Below are positions 24,274-32,855 of a stretch of DNA of 46,681 nucleotides, in pieces. The notes under the pieces were generated by a model, which saw only the letters and a program-made list of their open reading frames with translations, searched no databases and was not told where the DNA came from. Position numbers and translations under genes: made by a program. The DNA is from Acidobacteriota bacterium (lineage in GTDB: Bacteria > Acidobacteriota > Vicinamibacteria > Fen-336). How positions within the stretch are numbered: position 1 is the first letter of the stretch; each line of letters starts with the position of its first letter. The stretch is from assembly GCA_003222275.1 (NCBI GenBank), contig QHVJ01000079.1, positions 1 through 46,681 of the forward strand, given 5' to 3'.

Positions 24274-26547
24274 TCAACGGTAGTCCTCGACCCGCGGCTT
24301 CTCGACCGCGGTCACGCCGAGCAGGATCGGACGGGCTCCGGACGGACCGGGCGACCCGACGAGCGTCACGGAGACGATCGGCACGTCGGGCCGCGGGTTG
24401 GTCCACTCGCTGGCCCACACGACGGCGTCGCGGCCATCGGGCAAGCGGCCGGTCAGGACCGGGCGCGTGAGGTAGTAGGTGCGGCCGACGCCCGCGTTCC
24501 ACGGGCCCACGGTCTCGTCGAAGCGGATCTCGTGGACGAGAACGAGCTCGTCCGCGAAACGGATCTCGTAGGTGCCGAGCAGCTCCGACGACTCGTGAGG
24601 GAAGTGGGTCTGGTCGCCGGCGTGGATGCTCGGCCGGCCTTCGCCGGTCGACGACTGCAGGAACAGCAGCGAGGCCCAGCGGCCGGTCACCGGAATCGGC
24701 ACGCGCGTCGGCTCCGGGCCGGGGCGCCGGGCGACGACCGCGACTGCAGGTCCGCGGGCGGGATCGGCGATCGCATAAGGCAGGCCGTGGCTGTAGCCGC
24801 GCCCCGGCTTCAGGCCGCTGAGGTCCCAGCCGTCACCCTTCGGCGCGTGATTGAAGGCCGCGGCGATGTCGAGGACCTCGAAGCGCATCGGGTCGGCCAC
24901 GAGCGACGGCGCCGGGCGTGACGCCAACAGCCTCCTCACCTCCGGCATGAGGATGCCGGCCTGCTCGAGGGCGACCTCCTTCTTCGGGTAGTGGGAGGAC
25001 CAGAGCAGGTTGATGCTGAAGGCCGCCTCGGGGACCTGGAGCTTGCCGAGGAGGAACTCCTCGAAGGCGCCCCACGACGACACCTCGCCGCCGAGCGTGC
25101 CGCCCCGCCCGACGCGGCCGGGCCAATCCTTCTCCTCGCTCCCCGCGAAGTTGCCGATGATGAAGGGCCAGCCCAGCGGCTTGAACGTCGCGTCGCCTTC
25201 CTCACCTGACCAGTTGAGGATATGGAGGGGCACTGCGGCCGCGACGAGCCGTTCGCGAGCGGTCCGCGTATCGGGCCGCTCATAGCGCACCACGCCGCCC
25301 TCGGTCCATTGCTTGCCGAATCGGTTGTGCCCATCGACGAAATGGTCGCCCCACATCCACGTCTCGATGCCTCTTTCGGCGAGGTGCCTCTGGACCTTCA
25401 GCACGTCCGCCGCGTACAGCTCTCCCGTGTCCCGGCCACGGCAGCGGGGACAGAACGCGCCCGCACGCCACTCGTCGTGGCCGATGTGGACGCGCCGTGG
25501 CTCGAGCACGTCGACGTACTCGTCCAGCACGTCGAAGAGGATCCGGTACGACTCCGGGTTCGACGGGCAGTAGGAGTCGGGCCACGTCATGTCCGGGTCT
25601 TCCGCGACCTCCCGGTGCGGGCCCGCGATGTAGTACGCGTGCGTGAGCGATTGGACCTCGGGAACGATCTCGAGGCCGAACCGCTTCGCGGCGGCGGCGA
25701 GCCGCCGGACGTCCTCCTTTTCGACGTACGAGCCGCCGCCGACCCCGACGTGGAGCGAGGCCGCGAAGCGGTTCGCGGTGCCCAGGGGAATGCCTTCGCC
25801 GAGCTTGTCCATCGTCTCGCCGTGCGCGTACCACTCGGCCACGGTGCGCCGCCATCCCGCGCTGATCTCCGGATGGGAGTCGAGGCGCATCCCGCCGCCG
25901 ACCTCGAGCACGAGGCCGTTGAACTTGTAGCGCAGCAGGAAGTCGCGGAAGTAGCGCTCGGCGAAGGCGAGCTGCTCTCGCCCGGGCAGGTAGACGTGGA
26001 CCCACCGGATGGAGAGAAGCGGCCAGTCGCGGACACTCGCCCTGCGTACGGCCACCGATTGCTTTCCCCATCGATGAACCAGCTGCACGAAAGAAGAAAC
26101 GCCGTAGAGCGCGCCCCGATAGTCGCGTCCCGCGACGACGGCGCCGCGGTCACCGACGTCCAGCAGATAGCCTTCGGCCTTCTCGGGGACGGCTCCGCTC
26201 GCGGTCAGCGCGCCCGCGGCCGAGGCCACCGGCGGGCTCGAGATCTCACCCACCACGATCGGCGTGCGCCCGGGGGGCGGCTCGACGACGACGGGCAGGG
26301 TGACGCCGAACTGGTCGGCCATCAGCTCGGCCAGCAGGCGACCCGGATACTGGGTCCGGGCATCGCCCTTCGGCACCACGATGACCGCATCGGTGAGAAG
26401 GAGCCGGTCGTCGGTGTAACGCGCTTCTTGCGGGATGGGCCAGATCGGAAAGGGCGGCGTCGAGGGATCGCCCAGGGACGGAGGGGACGCCGCGGCCGCC
26501 CCGGCCACGGCGAGAAGGACGGCGAGGACCACCGCCATGCGGGCCAT
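24274..26547 (-). CDS. Secreted GH20 beta-N-acetylhexosaminidase
   Basis: 757 residues from ATG 26547 (ATG 26538 also possible); signal peptide MAVVLAVLLAVAGAAAASPP. A GH20b-like N-terminal domain (FPIWPIPQEARYTDDRLLLT .. TPIVVGE) precedes the TIM barrel, which begins at SIRWVHVYLPGREQ. The catalytic Asp-Glu pair is Asp358-Glu359 in HIGHDEWR; WMWGDHF and HILNWSGEEGD line the pocket. A C-terminal beta domain of about 250 residues follows (RWASLLFLQSSTGEGRPS .. YYLTRP), as in other multi-domain members. It should release terminal GlcNAc or GalNAc from chitin- or peptidoglycan-derived sugars. Divergent from the helicase gene (54-bp gap). Confidence 0.88.
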   Translation of the reverse strand: MARMAVVLAVLLAVAGAAAASPPSLGDPSTPPFPIWPIPQEARYTDDRLLLTDAVIVVPKGDARTQYPGRLLAELMADQFGVTLPVVVEPPPGRTPIVVGEISSPPVASAAGALTASGAVPEKAEGYLLDVGDRGAVVAGRDYRGALYGVSSFVQLVHRWGKQSVAVRRASVRDWPLLSIRWVHVYLPGREQLAFAERYFRDFLLRYKFNGLVLEVGGGMRLDSHPEISAGWRRTVAEWYAHGETMDKLGEGIPLGTANRFAASLHVGVGGGSYVEKEDVRRLAAAAKRFGLEIVPEVQSLTHAYYIAGPHREVAEDPDMTWPDSYCPSNPESYRILFDVLDEYVDVLEPRRVHIGHDEWRAGAFCPRCRGRDTGELYAADVLKVQRHLAERGIETWMWGDHFVDGHNRFGKQWTEGGVVRYERPDTRTARERLVAAAVPLHILNWSGEEGDATFKPLGWPFIIGNFAGSEEKDWPGRVGRGGTLGGEVSSWGAFEEFLLGKLQVPEAAFSINLLWSSHYPKKEVALEQAGILMPEVRRLLASRPAPSLVADPMRFEVLDIAAAFNHAPKGDGWDLSGLKPGRGYSHGLPYAIADPARGPAVAVVARRPGPEPTRVPIPVTGRWASLLFLQSSTGEGRPSIHAGDQTHFPHESSELLGTYEIRFADELVLVHEIRFDETVGPWNAGVGRTYYLTRPVLTGRLPDGRDAVVWASEWTNPRPDVPIVSVTLVGSPGPSGARPILLGVTAVEKPRVEDYR

Positions 26548-26601
26548 GTTGGCACAATCGGACCCGGGCCGGGCCGGACCCGCGTTAGGATAAGGACCCT
26601 C

Positions 26602-29600
26602 ATGAGCTCGCTCGCGGCGTTCCATCCGTCTGTCCGGAATTGGTTCGGCGCCCGTCTCGGCGAGCCCACGCCGCCCCAGCGTGACGGGTGGCCGCTCATC
26701 CGGGACGGCCGGCACACGCTCATCGCCGCGCCCACCGGGTCCGGCAAGACGCTGGCCGCGTTCCTGTCGGCCATCGACAGTCTCCTGCGCCAGGGGCCGG
26801 TACTGCCCGACGCCACCCAGGTCCTCTACGTATCCCCCCTGCGCGCACTCTCGAACGACGTCCAGAAGAACCTGCAGGGCCCGCTCGCCGAGATCCGGAC
26901 CGCCGATCCTTCGCTGCCGGAGCTGCGCGTCCTCGTGCGCACGGGCGACACTCCCGCCGGCGAGCGCACCGCGATGGCCCGCCGCCCGCCCCACATCCTG
27001 GTCACGACGCCGGAGTCGCTCTACATCCTTCTCACGAGCGCAGGCGGCCGGGGGATGCTGCAAAGCGTTCGCACGGTGATCGTCGACGAGATCCACGCCC
27101 TCGTCCGCGACAAGCGCGGCAGCCATCTGGCCCTGTCCCTCGAGCGGCTGGAGGCCCTCGCCGGGCGCAGCATCCAGCGGGTCGGCCTTTCGGCCACGCA
27201 GAAGCCCCTCGATGAGGTCGGCCGGTTCCTGGTCGGCACGGGCCGCGAGTGCGCGCTCGTCGACGCGGGTACCTTCCGTGACCTGGACCTCGCGGTGGAG
27301 GTCCCGCCCTCGGCGCTCTCCACCGTGTGCTCCCACGAGCAGTGGGAGGAGATCTACAACCGGATCGCGACCCTGGTGCGGGAGCACCGCACCACCCTCG
27401 TCTTCGTGAACACCAGGAAGATGGCCGAGCGCATCGCCGCTCAGCTCACGAAGCTCCTCGGCGAGGACGCCGTGACCAGCCACCACGGCAGCCTCGCCCG
27501 TGAGCGCCGGCTGGAGGCGGAGCAGCGGCTGAAGGCCGGTCAGCTCCGGGCGCTCGTTGCCACCGCGTCGCTGGAGCTGGGGATCGACATCGGCGAGGTC
27601 GATCTCGTGGTGCAGGTCGGCGCCACGCGCTCGATCGCGACGCTGCTCCAGCGCGTGGGCCGCTCGGGCCACGCCCTGGGGCGCACGCCCAAGGGGCGCA
27701 TCTTCCCCCTCACCGTCGACGAGCTGGTGGAAGCGGCGGCGCTGCTGCGGTGCGTCCGCCGCGGGCTCCTGGATCGCACGCCCGCTCCCCCGCGACCACT
27801 CGACATCCTGGCCCAGCAGGTCGTCGCCTCCTGCGTGCCCGAGGCGTGGGAGGAGCAGGCGCTGTTCGACACGATGCGCCGCGCGTGGCCCTACCGCGAC
27901 CTCGTCCGCGAGGAGTTCGACGCGTGCGTGGGCCTGCACGCCGAGGGGCGGCGGGCGCTGCTCCACCGCGACGGCGTGAACCGCCGGGTGATGGCCACGC
28001 GCCGAGCCCGCCTCACGGCCTTGATGTCGGGGGGCGCCATCCCCGACACGGCGGACTACCAGGTCCGGCTCGAGCCGGACGGCACGCTCGTCGGAACCGT
28101 GAACGAAGACTGGGCGATCGAGGCCAGCGGCGGCGACATCTTCCAGCTCGGCAACATGTCGTGGCAGATCCTGCGCGTGGAGCCGGGAGTGGTGCGGGTG
28201 GCCGATGCGAAAGGTGCGCCGCCGAGCCTGCCCTTCTGGCTGGGCGAGGGACCCGGGCGGACGCGGGAGCTGGCGGCGGAGATCGCCACGCTGCGCGAGG
28301 GCTGCGCCGACCAGGCCGCCGGGCGCGAGGAATGGCTGCGGTCGGAATGCGGCGACGCGCTTCCCGAGGGCGCGTCCTCCCAGATCGCCGAGTTCGTCGA
28401 AGCCGGCCGGCAAGCGCTGGGGGCCGTGCCGACCCAGAATCTCGTGATCCTCGAGCGCTTCTTCGACGAGAGCGGGGGCATGCAGCTCGTCGTCCACGCT
28501 CCCTTCGGCTCGCGCATCAACCGCGCCTGGGGCCTCGCGCTGCGCAAGCGCTTCTGCGTCGGCTTCGGCTTCGAGCTGCAGGCGGCGGCCAACGAGGAGG
28601 CGATCGTCCTCTCCCTCGGCCCGCAGCACAGCTTCGAGCTCGACGGCGTGTTCGACTACCTCCAGCCCGAGACGGCGCGCGACGTGCTCGTCCAGGCGCT
28701 GCTCGCCTCACCCATGTTCGAAACGCGGTGGCGGTGGAACGCTCAGCGCTCGTTGCTCCTCGACCGCAGCCGCAACGGCAAGCGGGTTCCGGCCTATCTG
28801 CTGCGGATGCGCGCGAACGACCTGCTCGCGGCGGCGTTCCCCCAGGTGCTCGCCTGCCCCGAGACGCTGCCCGGCGGCCCGATCGAGGTGCCGATGGAGC
28901 ACCCGGTCGTCCGCCAGACGATCGAGGACTGCCTCACGGAAGCGATGGACGTCGACGGCTTCCTCGACGTGCTCCGCGGCCTGCGCGACGGCCGGATCGC
29001 GAAGCGCGCCGTGGATACTCCCGAGCCCTCCGCGTTCGCGCGCGGCATCCTGAACTCCGCTCCCTACACGTTCCTGGACGATGCGCCCCTCGAGGAGCGC
29101 CGGACGCAGGCGGTCGCTTCGCGCCGCATTCTCGACATCCGCACCGCCGACGAGCTGGGCGCCCTCGACCCCGAGGCCGTGGCCCGGGTGCGCGAGGAGG
29201 CATGGCCGCAGCCGGAAAGCGCCGAAGAGGTCCACGAGGCGCTCCTTTGGATGGGCTTCGTGACGGCCGAGGAGGCCGCGCCGTGGAAGCCGTGGATCGA
29301 GGAGCTGCGCGCGGGCGGGCGGATCGTCGTCGAAGCGGATCGCTACGTCGCGGCCGAAGCGACCCGAGATCCCAAGGCCGTCTTGCGCGGGCGCATGGAG
29401 GCGCTCGGGCCGGTGTTTCTGACGGATCCTGACGAGACGGCGCTGATGCTCCAGCTCGAGGCGGAGGGATCGGTCCTGCGGGCGCGCATCGACGGCAGGC
29501 AGGCCTGGTGCGACCGGCGCCTGCTTGCCCGGATCCATCGCTACACGCTGGACCGCCTGCGCAAGGAGATCGAGCCCGTCACGGCCTCGCAGTTCCTCCG

Positions 29601-30522
29601 CTTCCTCGCGTGTTGGCAGCACGCCGACGGTGAGCATCGGCTCGAAGGCCCGCGCGGCGTGGCCGCGGTCGTCTCGCAGCTCGCCGGGTTCGAGGTGCCC
29701 GCGGCGGCGTGGGAGGCGAGCGTGCTGCCCGCCCGGGTCCGCGCCTACAAACGCGAGTGGCTCGACCAGATCACCTTGTCGGGCGAGGTGATGTGGGGAC
29801 GGCTGTGGGGAGCGGGCGCGACGCCGGTGCGGCGGACGCCGGTCTGCCTCTTCCCCCGGGAAGAAGCCGCGAGCTGGTCCGCTCTGTCCGTGGCCGCGGG
29901 CCCCGCGTCGGAGCCCACCGGCACGGCGGCCGAGGTGCACGCCGCTCTCGCGCGCCGCGGCCCGATGTTCCTCCAGGAGCTGGCGAAAGAGAGCCGGCTT
30001 CCGGCGGCCTCCGTCGAAGAGGGCCTGGGCGCGCTCGTCGCCCTGGGCCACGTCACCTGCGACAGCTTCGGCGGCCTGAGGCTGCTCGTCGTACCGGCCT
30101 GGAGGCGCAAGTCGGCGGGCGTGACGGCGGGCCGCTGGAGCCTGCTCGAACGAGCCGCGGGCGCCGCGCCGTCGGCCGAAGCGCTGGCGCGTCAGATGCT
30201 GAGGCGGACGGGCGTCGTCTTCCGCAAGACGCTGGAAAGGGAGAAGCACGGGATGACTTGGCGGGAGATCGCCCGCGCTGGCCGGGTCCTGGAGGCGCGC
30301 GGCGAGATCCGTGGCGGCCGCTTCGTGGCCGGCTTCGACGGCGAGCAGTACGCGCTGCCGGAGGCGGTGACGCTGCTGCGGTCGGTCCGTCGCCGGGCGG
30401 AATGGCCGGCCGGTCCGCCGCCGGTCACGGTGAGCGCGGCCGACCCGCTCAACTTCCGCGGCATCCTGACGCCGGAGGAGAAGGTCTCGCCGCTGACGCG
30501 CCAGCAAGTAATGGTTGGATAG
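26602..30522 (+). CDS. lhr: Lhr-family ATP-dependent helicase
   Basis: 1306 residues. ATG 26602 follows an AAGGA ribosome binding site; open frame upstream is a shadow of the hexosaminidase gene. Helicase motifs: Q motif PTPPQRDGWP, Walker A APTGSGKT (43-50), PLRALSNDV, TTPESL, Walker B DEIH (162-165), SAT (197-199), FVNTRKMAERIA, LELGIDIGEVDLVVQVGA, motif VI QRVGRSGH (350-357). The Lhr-specific winged-helix and beta-barrel core follows (RVGLSATQKP, GTVNEDWAIEASGGDIFQLG, FFDESGGMQLVVHAPFGSRINRAWG), then a C-terminal extension of roughly 450 residues (DUF-type DNA-binding modules). E. coli Lhr is 1538 residues. Lhr unwinds RNA:DNA hybrids and DNA with 3' loading and is linked to DNA repair. 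Confidence 0.93.
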   Translation: MSSLAAFHPSVRNWFGARLGEPTPPQRDGWPLIRDGRHTLIAAPTGSGKTLAAFLSAIDSLLRQGPVLPDATQVLYVSPLRALSNDVQKNLQGPLAEIRTADPSLPELRVLVRTGDTPAGERTAMARRPPHILVTTPESLYILLTSAGGRGMLQSVRTVIVDEIHALVRDKRGSHLALSLERLEALAGRSIQRVGLSATQKPLDEVGRFLVGTGRECALVDAGTFRDLDLAVEVPPSALSTVCSHEQWEEIYNRIATLVREHRTTLVFVNTRKMAERIAAQLTKLLGEDAVTSHHGSLARERRLEAEQRLKAGQLRALVATASLELGIDIGEVDLVVQVGATRSIATLLQRVGRSGHALGRTPKGRIFPLTVDELVEAAALLRCVRRGLLDRTPAPPRPLDILAQQVVASCVPEAWEEQALFDTMRRAWPYRDLVREEFDACVGLHAEGRRALLHRDGVNRRVMATRRARLTALMSGGAIPDTADYQVRLEPDGTLVGTVNEDWAIEASGGDIFQLGNMSWQILRVEPGVVRVADAKGAPPSLPFWLGEGPGRTRELAAEIATLREGCADQAAGREEWLRSECGDALPEGASSQIAEFVEAGRQALGAVPTQNLVILERFFDESGGMQLVVHAPFGSRINRAWGLALRKRFCVGFGFELQAAANEEAIVLSLGPQHSFELDGVFDYLQPETARDVLVQALLASPMFETRWRWNAQRSLLLDRSRNGKRVPAYLLRMRANDLLAAAFPQVLACPETLPGGPIEVPMEHPVVRQTIEDCLTEAMDVDGFLDVLRGLRDGRIAKRAVDTPEPSAFARGILNSAPYTFLDDAPLEERRTQAVASRRILDIRTADELGALDPEAVARVREEAWPQPESAEEVHEALLWMGFVTAEEAAPWKPWIEELRAGGRIVVEADRYVAAEATRDPKAVLRGRMEALGPVFLTDPDETALMLQLEAEGSVLRARIDGRQAWCDRRLLARIHRYTLDRLRKEIEPVTASQFLRFLACWQHADGEHRLEGPRGVAAVVSQLAGFEVPAAAWEASVLPARVRAYKREWLDQITLSGEVMWGRLWGAGATPVRRTPVCLFPREEAASWSALSVAAGPASEPTGTAAEVHAALARRGPMFLQELAKESRLPAASVEEGLGALVALGHVTCDSFGGLRLLVVPAWRRKSAGVTAGRWSLLERAAGAAPSAEALARQMLRRTGVVFRKTLEREKHGMTWREIARAGRVLEARGEIRGGRFVAGFDGEQYALPEAVTLLRSVRRRAEWPAGPPPVTVSAADPLNFRGILTPEEKVSPLTRQQVMVG

Positions 30523-30523
30523 G

Positions 30524-30589
30524 CAGCAATCAGCAATCAGCAATCAGCAATCAGCAATCAGCAATCAGCAATCAGCAATCAGCAATCAG
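30524..30589. repeat. Nine perfect copies of a 7-bp unit (CAGCAAT / GCAATCA)
   Basis: Nine identical heptamers at 30524-30586 plus three bases of a tenth, starting one base after the lhr stop codon. Unlike the arrays at 532 and 30616, all units here are identical, which suggests recent expansion by slippage. On the complementary strand the unit reads TGATTGC, so TGA occurs in all three frames. Confidence 0.95.
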
Positions 30590-30615
30590 TGTTGCGAGCG
30601 TAACGCCGGCAATCC

Positions 30616-30643
30616 TGAATGCTGACTGCTGAATGCTGATTGC
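30616..30643. repeat. Four-unit degenerate 7-bp array, inverted relative to 30524-30589
   Basis: TGAATGC, TGACTGC, TGAATGC, TGATTGC on the plus strand. On the minus strand it reads GCAATCA, GCATTCA, GCAGTCA, GCATTCA, beginning 1 nt after the stop of the gene ending at 30645. It is an inverted copy of the array next to lhr, so the two could pair into a long imperfect hairpin. Confidence 0.85.
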
Positions 30644-30644
30644 T

Positions 30645-31325
30645 TCATTCCGCCGCGTCATATACCCGGCGAACCGTGATCGGCTGACCGGAGCGCCCCT
30701 CCAACGTCGACGTGACGTAGAGCTGATGTTTCTCGGGCGCCGGCATGTAGGCGCTGTCGATCTTCGTCCCCCGCTCCGTCTTCATTTCGACCACGAGCTC
30801 GTTGCCCCGCCACTTCGTCGTGGTCTCGGAGCCTCCGCCCTCGCTCTTGATCTTCTTTCCGTCCGGGTGCAGGTGGAGGACCCTCTGGCCGTCGTCGACG
30901 CCGATCTCGTCCGCCGTCTGGGTGATCGTCAGCGTTTCCGGCGGCTCGAAGAAGCTGCGCATGGAGCCGCCCCGACTGCCGGCGCCGTTGCCGCCGTCGG
31001 GGTCGCGGTCCCCGCCGCCGCGCCCGCCGAAGCCGCCCCCGGGACCGCCGGCACCGCCACCACGGCCGCCCATGCCGCCGCCCCGCCCACCCATGCCGCC
31101 CCCTCGACCGCCGAAGCCGCCACCACCCGCGCGGCCGCCGCCGCTGCCGCCCGCGTCGTGCATCTTCGCCCGCGCGTCCTCGCTCTGATCCTTGTTCAGC
31201 GTCCACTTGCCGGCCAGCGACGGCGCCGCCGCCGCGGAGTCGGGACTGGACTGCGGCGCTCCCGCGGCCAGGCCCGCGGGCGCGGCGAGCGCCGTCCCCA
31301 ACGCGAACGCCACGAGACCCCTCAC
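30645..31325 (-). CDS. Secreted glycine-rich protein, last gene of an ECF operon
   Basis: 226 residues with a GTG start at 31325 overlapping the preceding stop (GTGA). Signal peptide GLVAFALGTALAAPAGLAAGA. After a short SLAGKWTLNKDQSEDARAKM segment comes a Gly/Arg low-complexity stretch (GGRGGGMGGRGGG repeated, roughly 55-115), then a beta-rich domain ETLTITQTADEIGVDDGQRV .. ELVVEMKTERGTKIDSAYMP .. ITVRRVYD. The WTLNKDQS start and the later beta part resemble acidobacterial lipocalin-like secreted proteins, but I do not recognise a named family. Function unknown. Confidence 0.75.
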   Translation of the reverse strand: MRGLVAFALGTALAAPAGLAAGAPQSSPDSAAAAPSLAGKWTLNKDQSEDARAKMHDAGGSGGGRAGGGGFGGRGGGMGGRGGGMGGRGGGAGGPGGGFGGRGGGDRDPDGGNGAGSRGGSMRSFFEPPETLTITQTADEIGVDDGQRVLHLHPDGKKIKSEGGGSETTTKWRGNELVVEMKTERGTKIDSAYMPAPEKHQLYVTSTLEGRSGQPITVRRVYDAAE

Positions 31326-32194
31326 TGCTTCTGCTCCAGGCCCGGCGCCCGGCGGAAACGCATCGTGTCGGGCGGGCCTTCGCGTACGGTGTAATCCGAC
31401 GGCACCTCGAAGAGCGACTTGTCGGGCTCGCCGCGCGCGATTCCCGTCAGCCGGTACGTGGTCTCGCCGAACCGCGGATCGCGATGCGTGCTCATGACGA
31501 CCACCTGCAGCTCGGGCGAGAGCCAGCGTTCGGAAACGATCGCGATCGCCTTCTCGTTGCCGATCGCTCCGGCCGGAATCGTCACCGTGGTGCGGGTACC
31601 CGTCGCCTCCAGGCCTTCGACGGTCTGGGTGCCCAGGTTCTCCGTCTGGCGCTCCCACTTTCCCTCGCCCATCTCGTGGGGTCGGCCGTGGAAACGGATT
31701 CCGGGACCCTGACCGCCGTCGGCCGTGGGTCCCTCGCGCCGCGGTCCGCCCGGGCCGCCCTTTCCCGGCCGCGCCAGCTTGCGGGCCGTGCGGCTGTCGG
31801 GCTCCAGCACGTACGTGGTGCCGGCCACCGGATCCTGGATGAAGACGAGCCGCGGCGCGTCGTGCGGGGCGAGAGGCCCGAGCGCCGCCAGGTTGGCCTC
31901 ACGCCGCGTCCGCCCCTCGCTGTCACGCGATACCGAAGAAGTCGTCTTGCGGACGATGCGGTTGCCGTCGGCCAGGGACTGGGTGATCTCGGTGACGGCG
32001 TCGGCCTTGTAGGGCATCCCTTTCACGACCTTGCCCTCGTGCGCCTCCCGCACGCCGAGGAAGTCGAACATGGCTCCCGGCGGCGGCCCGCCTTCCGGAT
32101 GAGGCCGGTCGTCCGGGCCCTGGGCGCGGGCGGCCGCCGGCACCAGCAGGGACAGCACGGCTATCCATGAATGCGTGCGCGAACAGATCCTCAT
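31322..32194 (-). CDS. Secreted protein of unknown function, third gene of the ECF operon
   Basis: 290 residues. Signal peptide MRICSRTHSWIAVLSLLVPAAARAQ; ribosome binding site GAGGAGG before ATG 32194. Conserved-looking blocks: AVTEITQSLADGNRIVRKTT, RDSEGRTRREANL, VFIQDPVAGTTYVLEPDSRT, ENLGTQTVEGLEATGTRTT, TIPAGAIGNEKAIAIVSERW, FGETTYRLTGI, SLFEVPSDYTV. I recognise this as a type common in Acidobacteriota, often beside sigma/anti-sigma pairs, but without a known role. The all-beta pattern and repeated T-x-V strands suggest an envelope protein that measures or carries something in the periplasm (inference). Confidence 0.78.
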   Translation of the reverse strand: MRICSRTHSWIAVLSLLVPAAARAQGPDDRPHPEGGPPPGAMFDFLGVREAHEGKVVKGMPYKADAVTEITQSLADGNRIVRKTTSSVSRDSEGRTRREANLAALGPLAPHDAPRLVFIQDPVAGTTYVLEPDSRTARKLARPGKGGPGGPRREGPTADGGQGPGIRFHGRPHEMGEGKWERQTENLGTQTVEGLEATGTRTTVTIPAGAIGNEKAIAIVSERWLSPELQVVVMSTHRDPRFGETTYRLTGIARGEPDKSLFEVPSDYTVREGPPDTMRFRRAPGLEQKQ

Positions 32195-32213
32195 CGAAGC
32201 CTCCTCGTGCGTC

Positions 32214-32855
32214 CTAGTCGACGAAGCGGATGGCCCGCGCCACGCCGTCGTGGCCCACGATGACCTCCGCCTGCACCGGTCCCGTTTGCGCGTTGTCCGC
32301 TGCCGGCCAGCCCAGCGCGGCCAGCGCCGTGCGCGGCAGCTCGACGCTCACGACCTGCATGCTGTCCAGCTCCCGCAGATCCTCGCCGTAGCTCAAGGAG
32401 ACGAAATCGGAGTTTTCGCCCGCGCCCGCTGCCGCGTCTCCGCCCGCGTTGGTCGTCGGCGAGACCGCCGTCGGAGCCGCGGGCTCGGGGATGCTTCCGT
32501 CCCGCGGCGGTATGACCATGATGGCAGCCAGGATCGCGGCCGCGGCGGCGAGCAGGAGCAGCTCCACCGCGCGCGAAGGGCTCGTCGTCCTCTTGGCGCC
32601 CCCGCCCTCGTCGGCGCTTTCCGGATCACGCAGCGCGCGCAGGAGGGCCGCTTCGACCCGCGGCGGCGCCTCGGCCCCGGCCGTCCGCGCGGCAAAGGCG
32701 CGCAGGCCGCTCGTGACCGCGCGCTCGTCGTCCAGCCGCGCGGCGCAGCGCAAGCACGCTTCGACATGGGCGAGCGCTTCGGCGCGCTCGGTATCCCCCA
32801 GCTCCTCGTCCCGGGCGAGGTCGACGACGTCGTCCTCGAAGTCTTCGCAGCTCAT
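32214..32855 (-). CDS. Membrane anti-sigma factor (zinc-finger type)
   Basis: 213 residues. Cytoplasmic N-terminus with a zf-HC2-like anti-sigma motif, HVEACLRCAARLDDE (His-x3-Cys-x2-Cys at about 30-37), a Ala/Arg linker, one membrane helix (AVELLLLAAAAAILAAIMVI, about 95-115), a Pro/Ala/Thr linker and a periplasmic domain ending AEVIVGHDGVARAIRFVD. It should hold the upstream ECF sigma factor inactive until an envelope signal arrives. The ATG overlaps the sigma stop codon (ATGA), so both are made in fixed ratio. Confidence 0.85.
   Translation of the reverse strand: MSCEDFEDDVVDLARDEELGDTERAEALAHVEACLRCAARLDDERAVTSGLRAFAARTAGAEAPPRVEAALLRALRDPESADEGGGAKRTTSPSRAVELLLLAAAAAILAAIMVIPPRDGSIPEPAAPTAVSPTTNAGGDAAAGAGENSDFVSLSYGEDLRELDSMQVVSVELPRTALAALGWPAADNAQTGPVQAEVIVGHDGVARAIRFVD

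Noticed and set aside
24222-24470. Open frame after a good ribosome binding site (GAAAGGAG, ATG 24222)
   Set aside because: After about 18 residues it is only Arg/Ser/Gly and lies antisense to the end of the hexosaminidase gene; no domain, probably chance. Kept only as a note in the gap entry.
30524-30643. CRISPR array
   Set aside because: The repeated unit is 7 bp with no spacers, and there are no cas genes.
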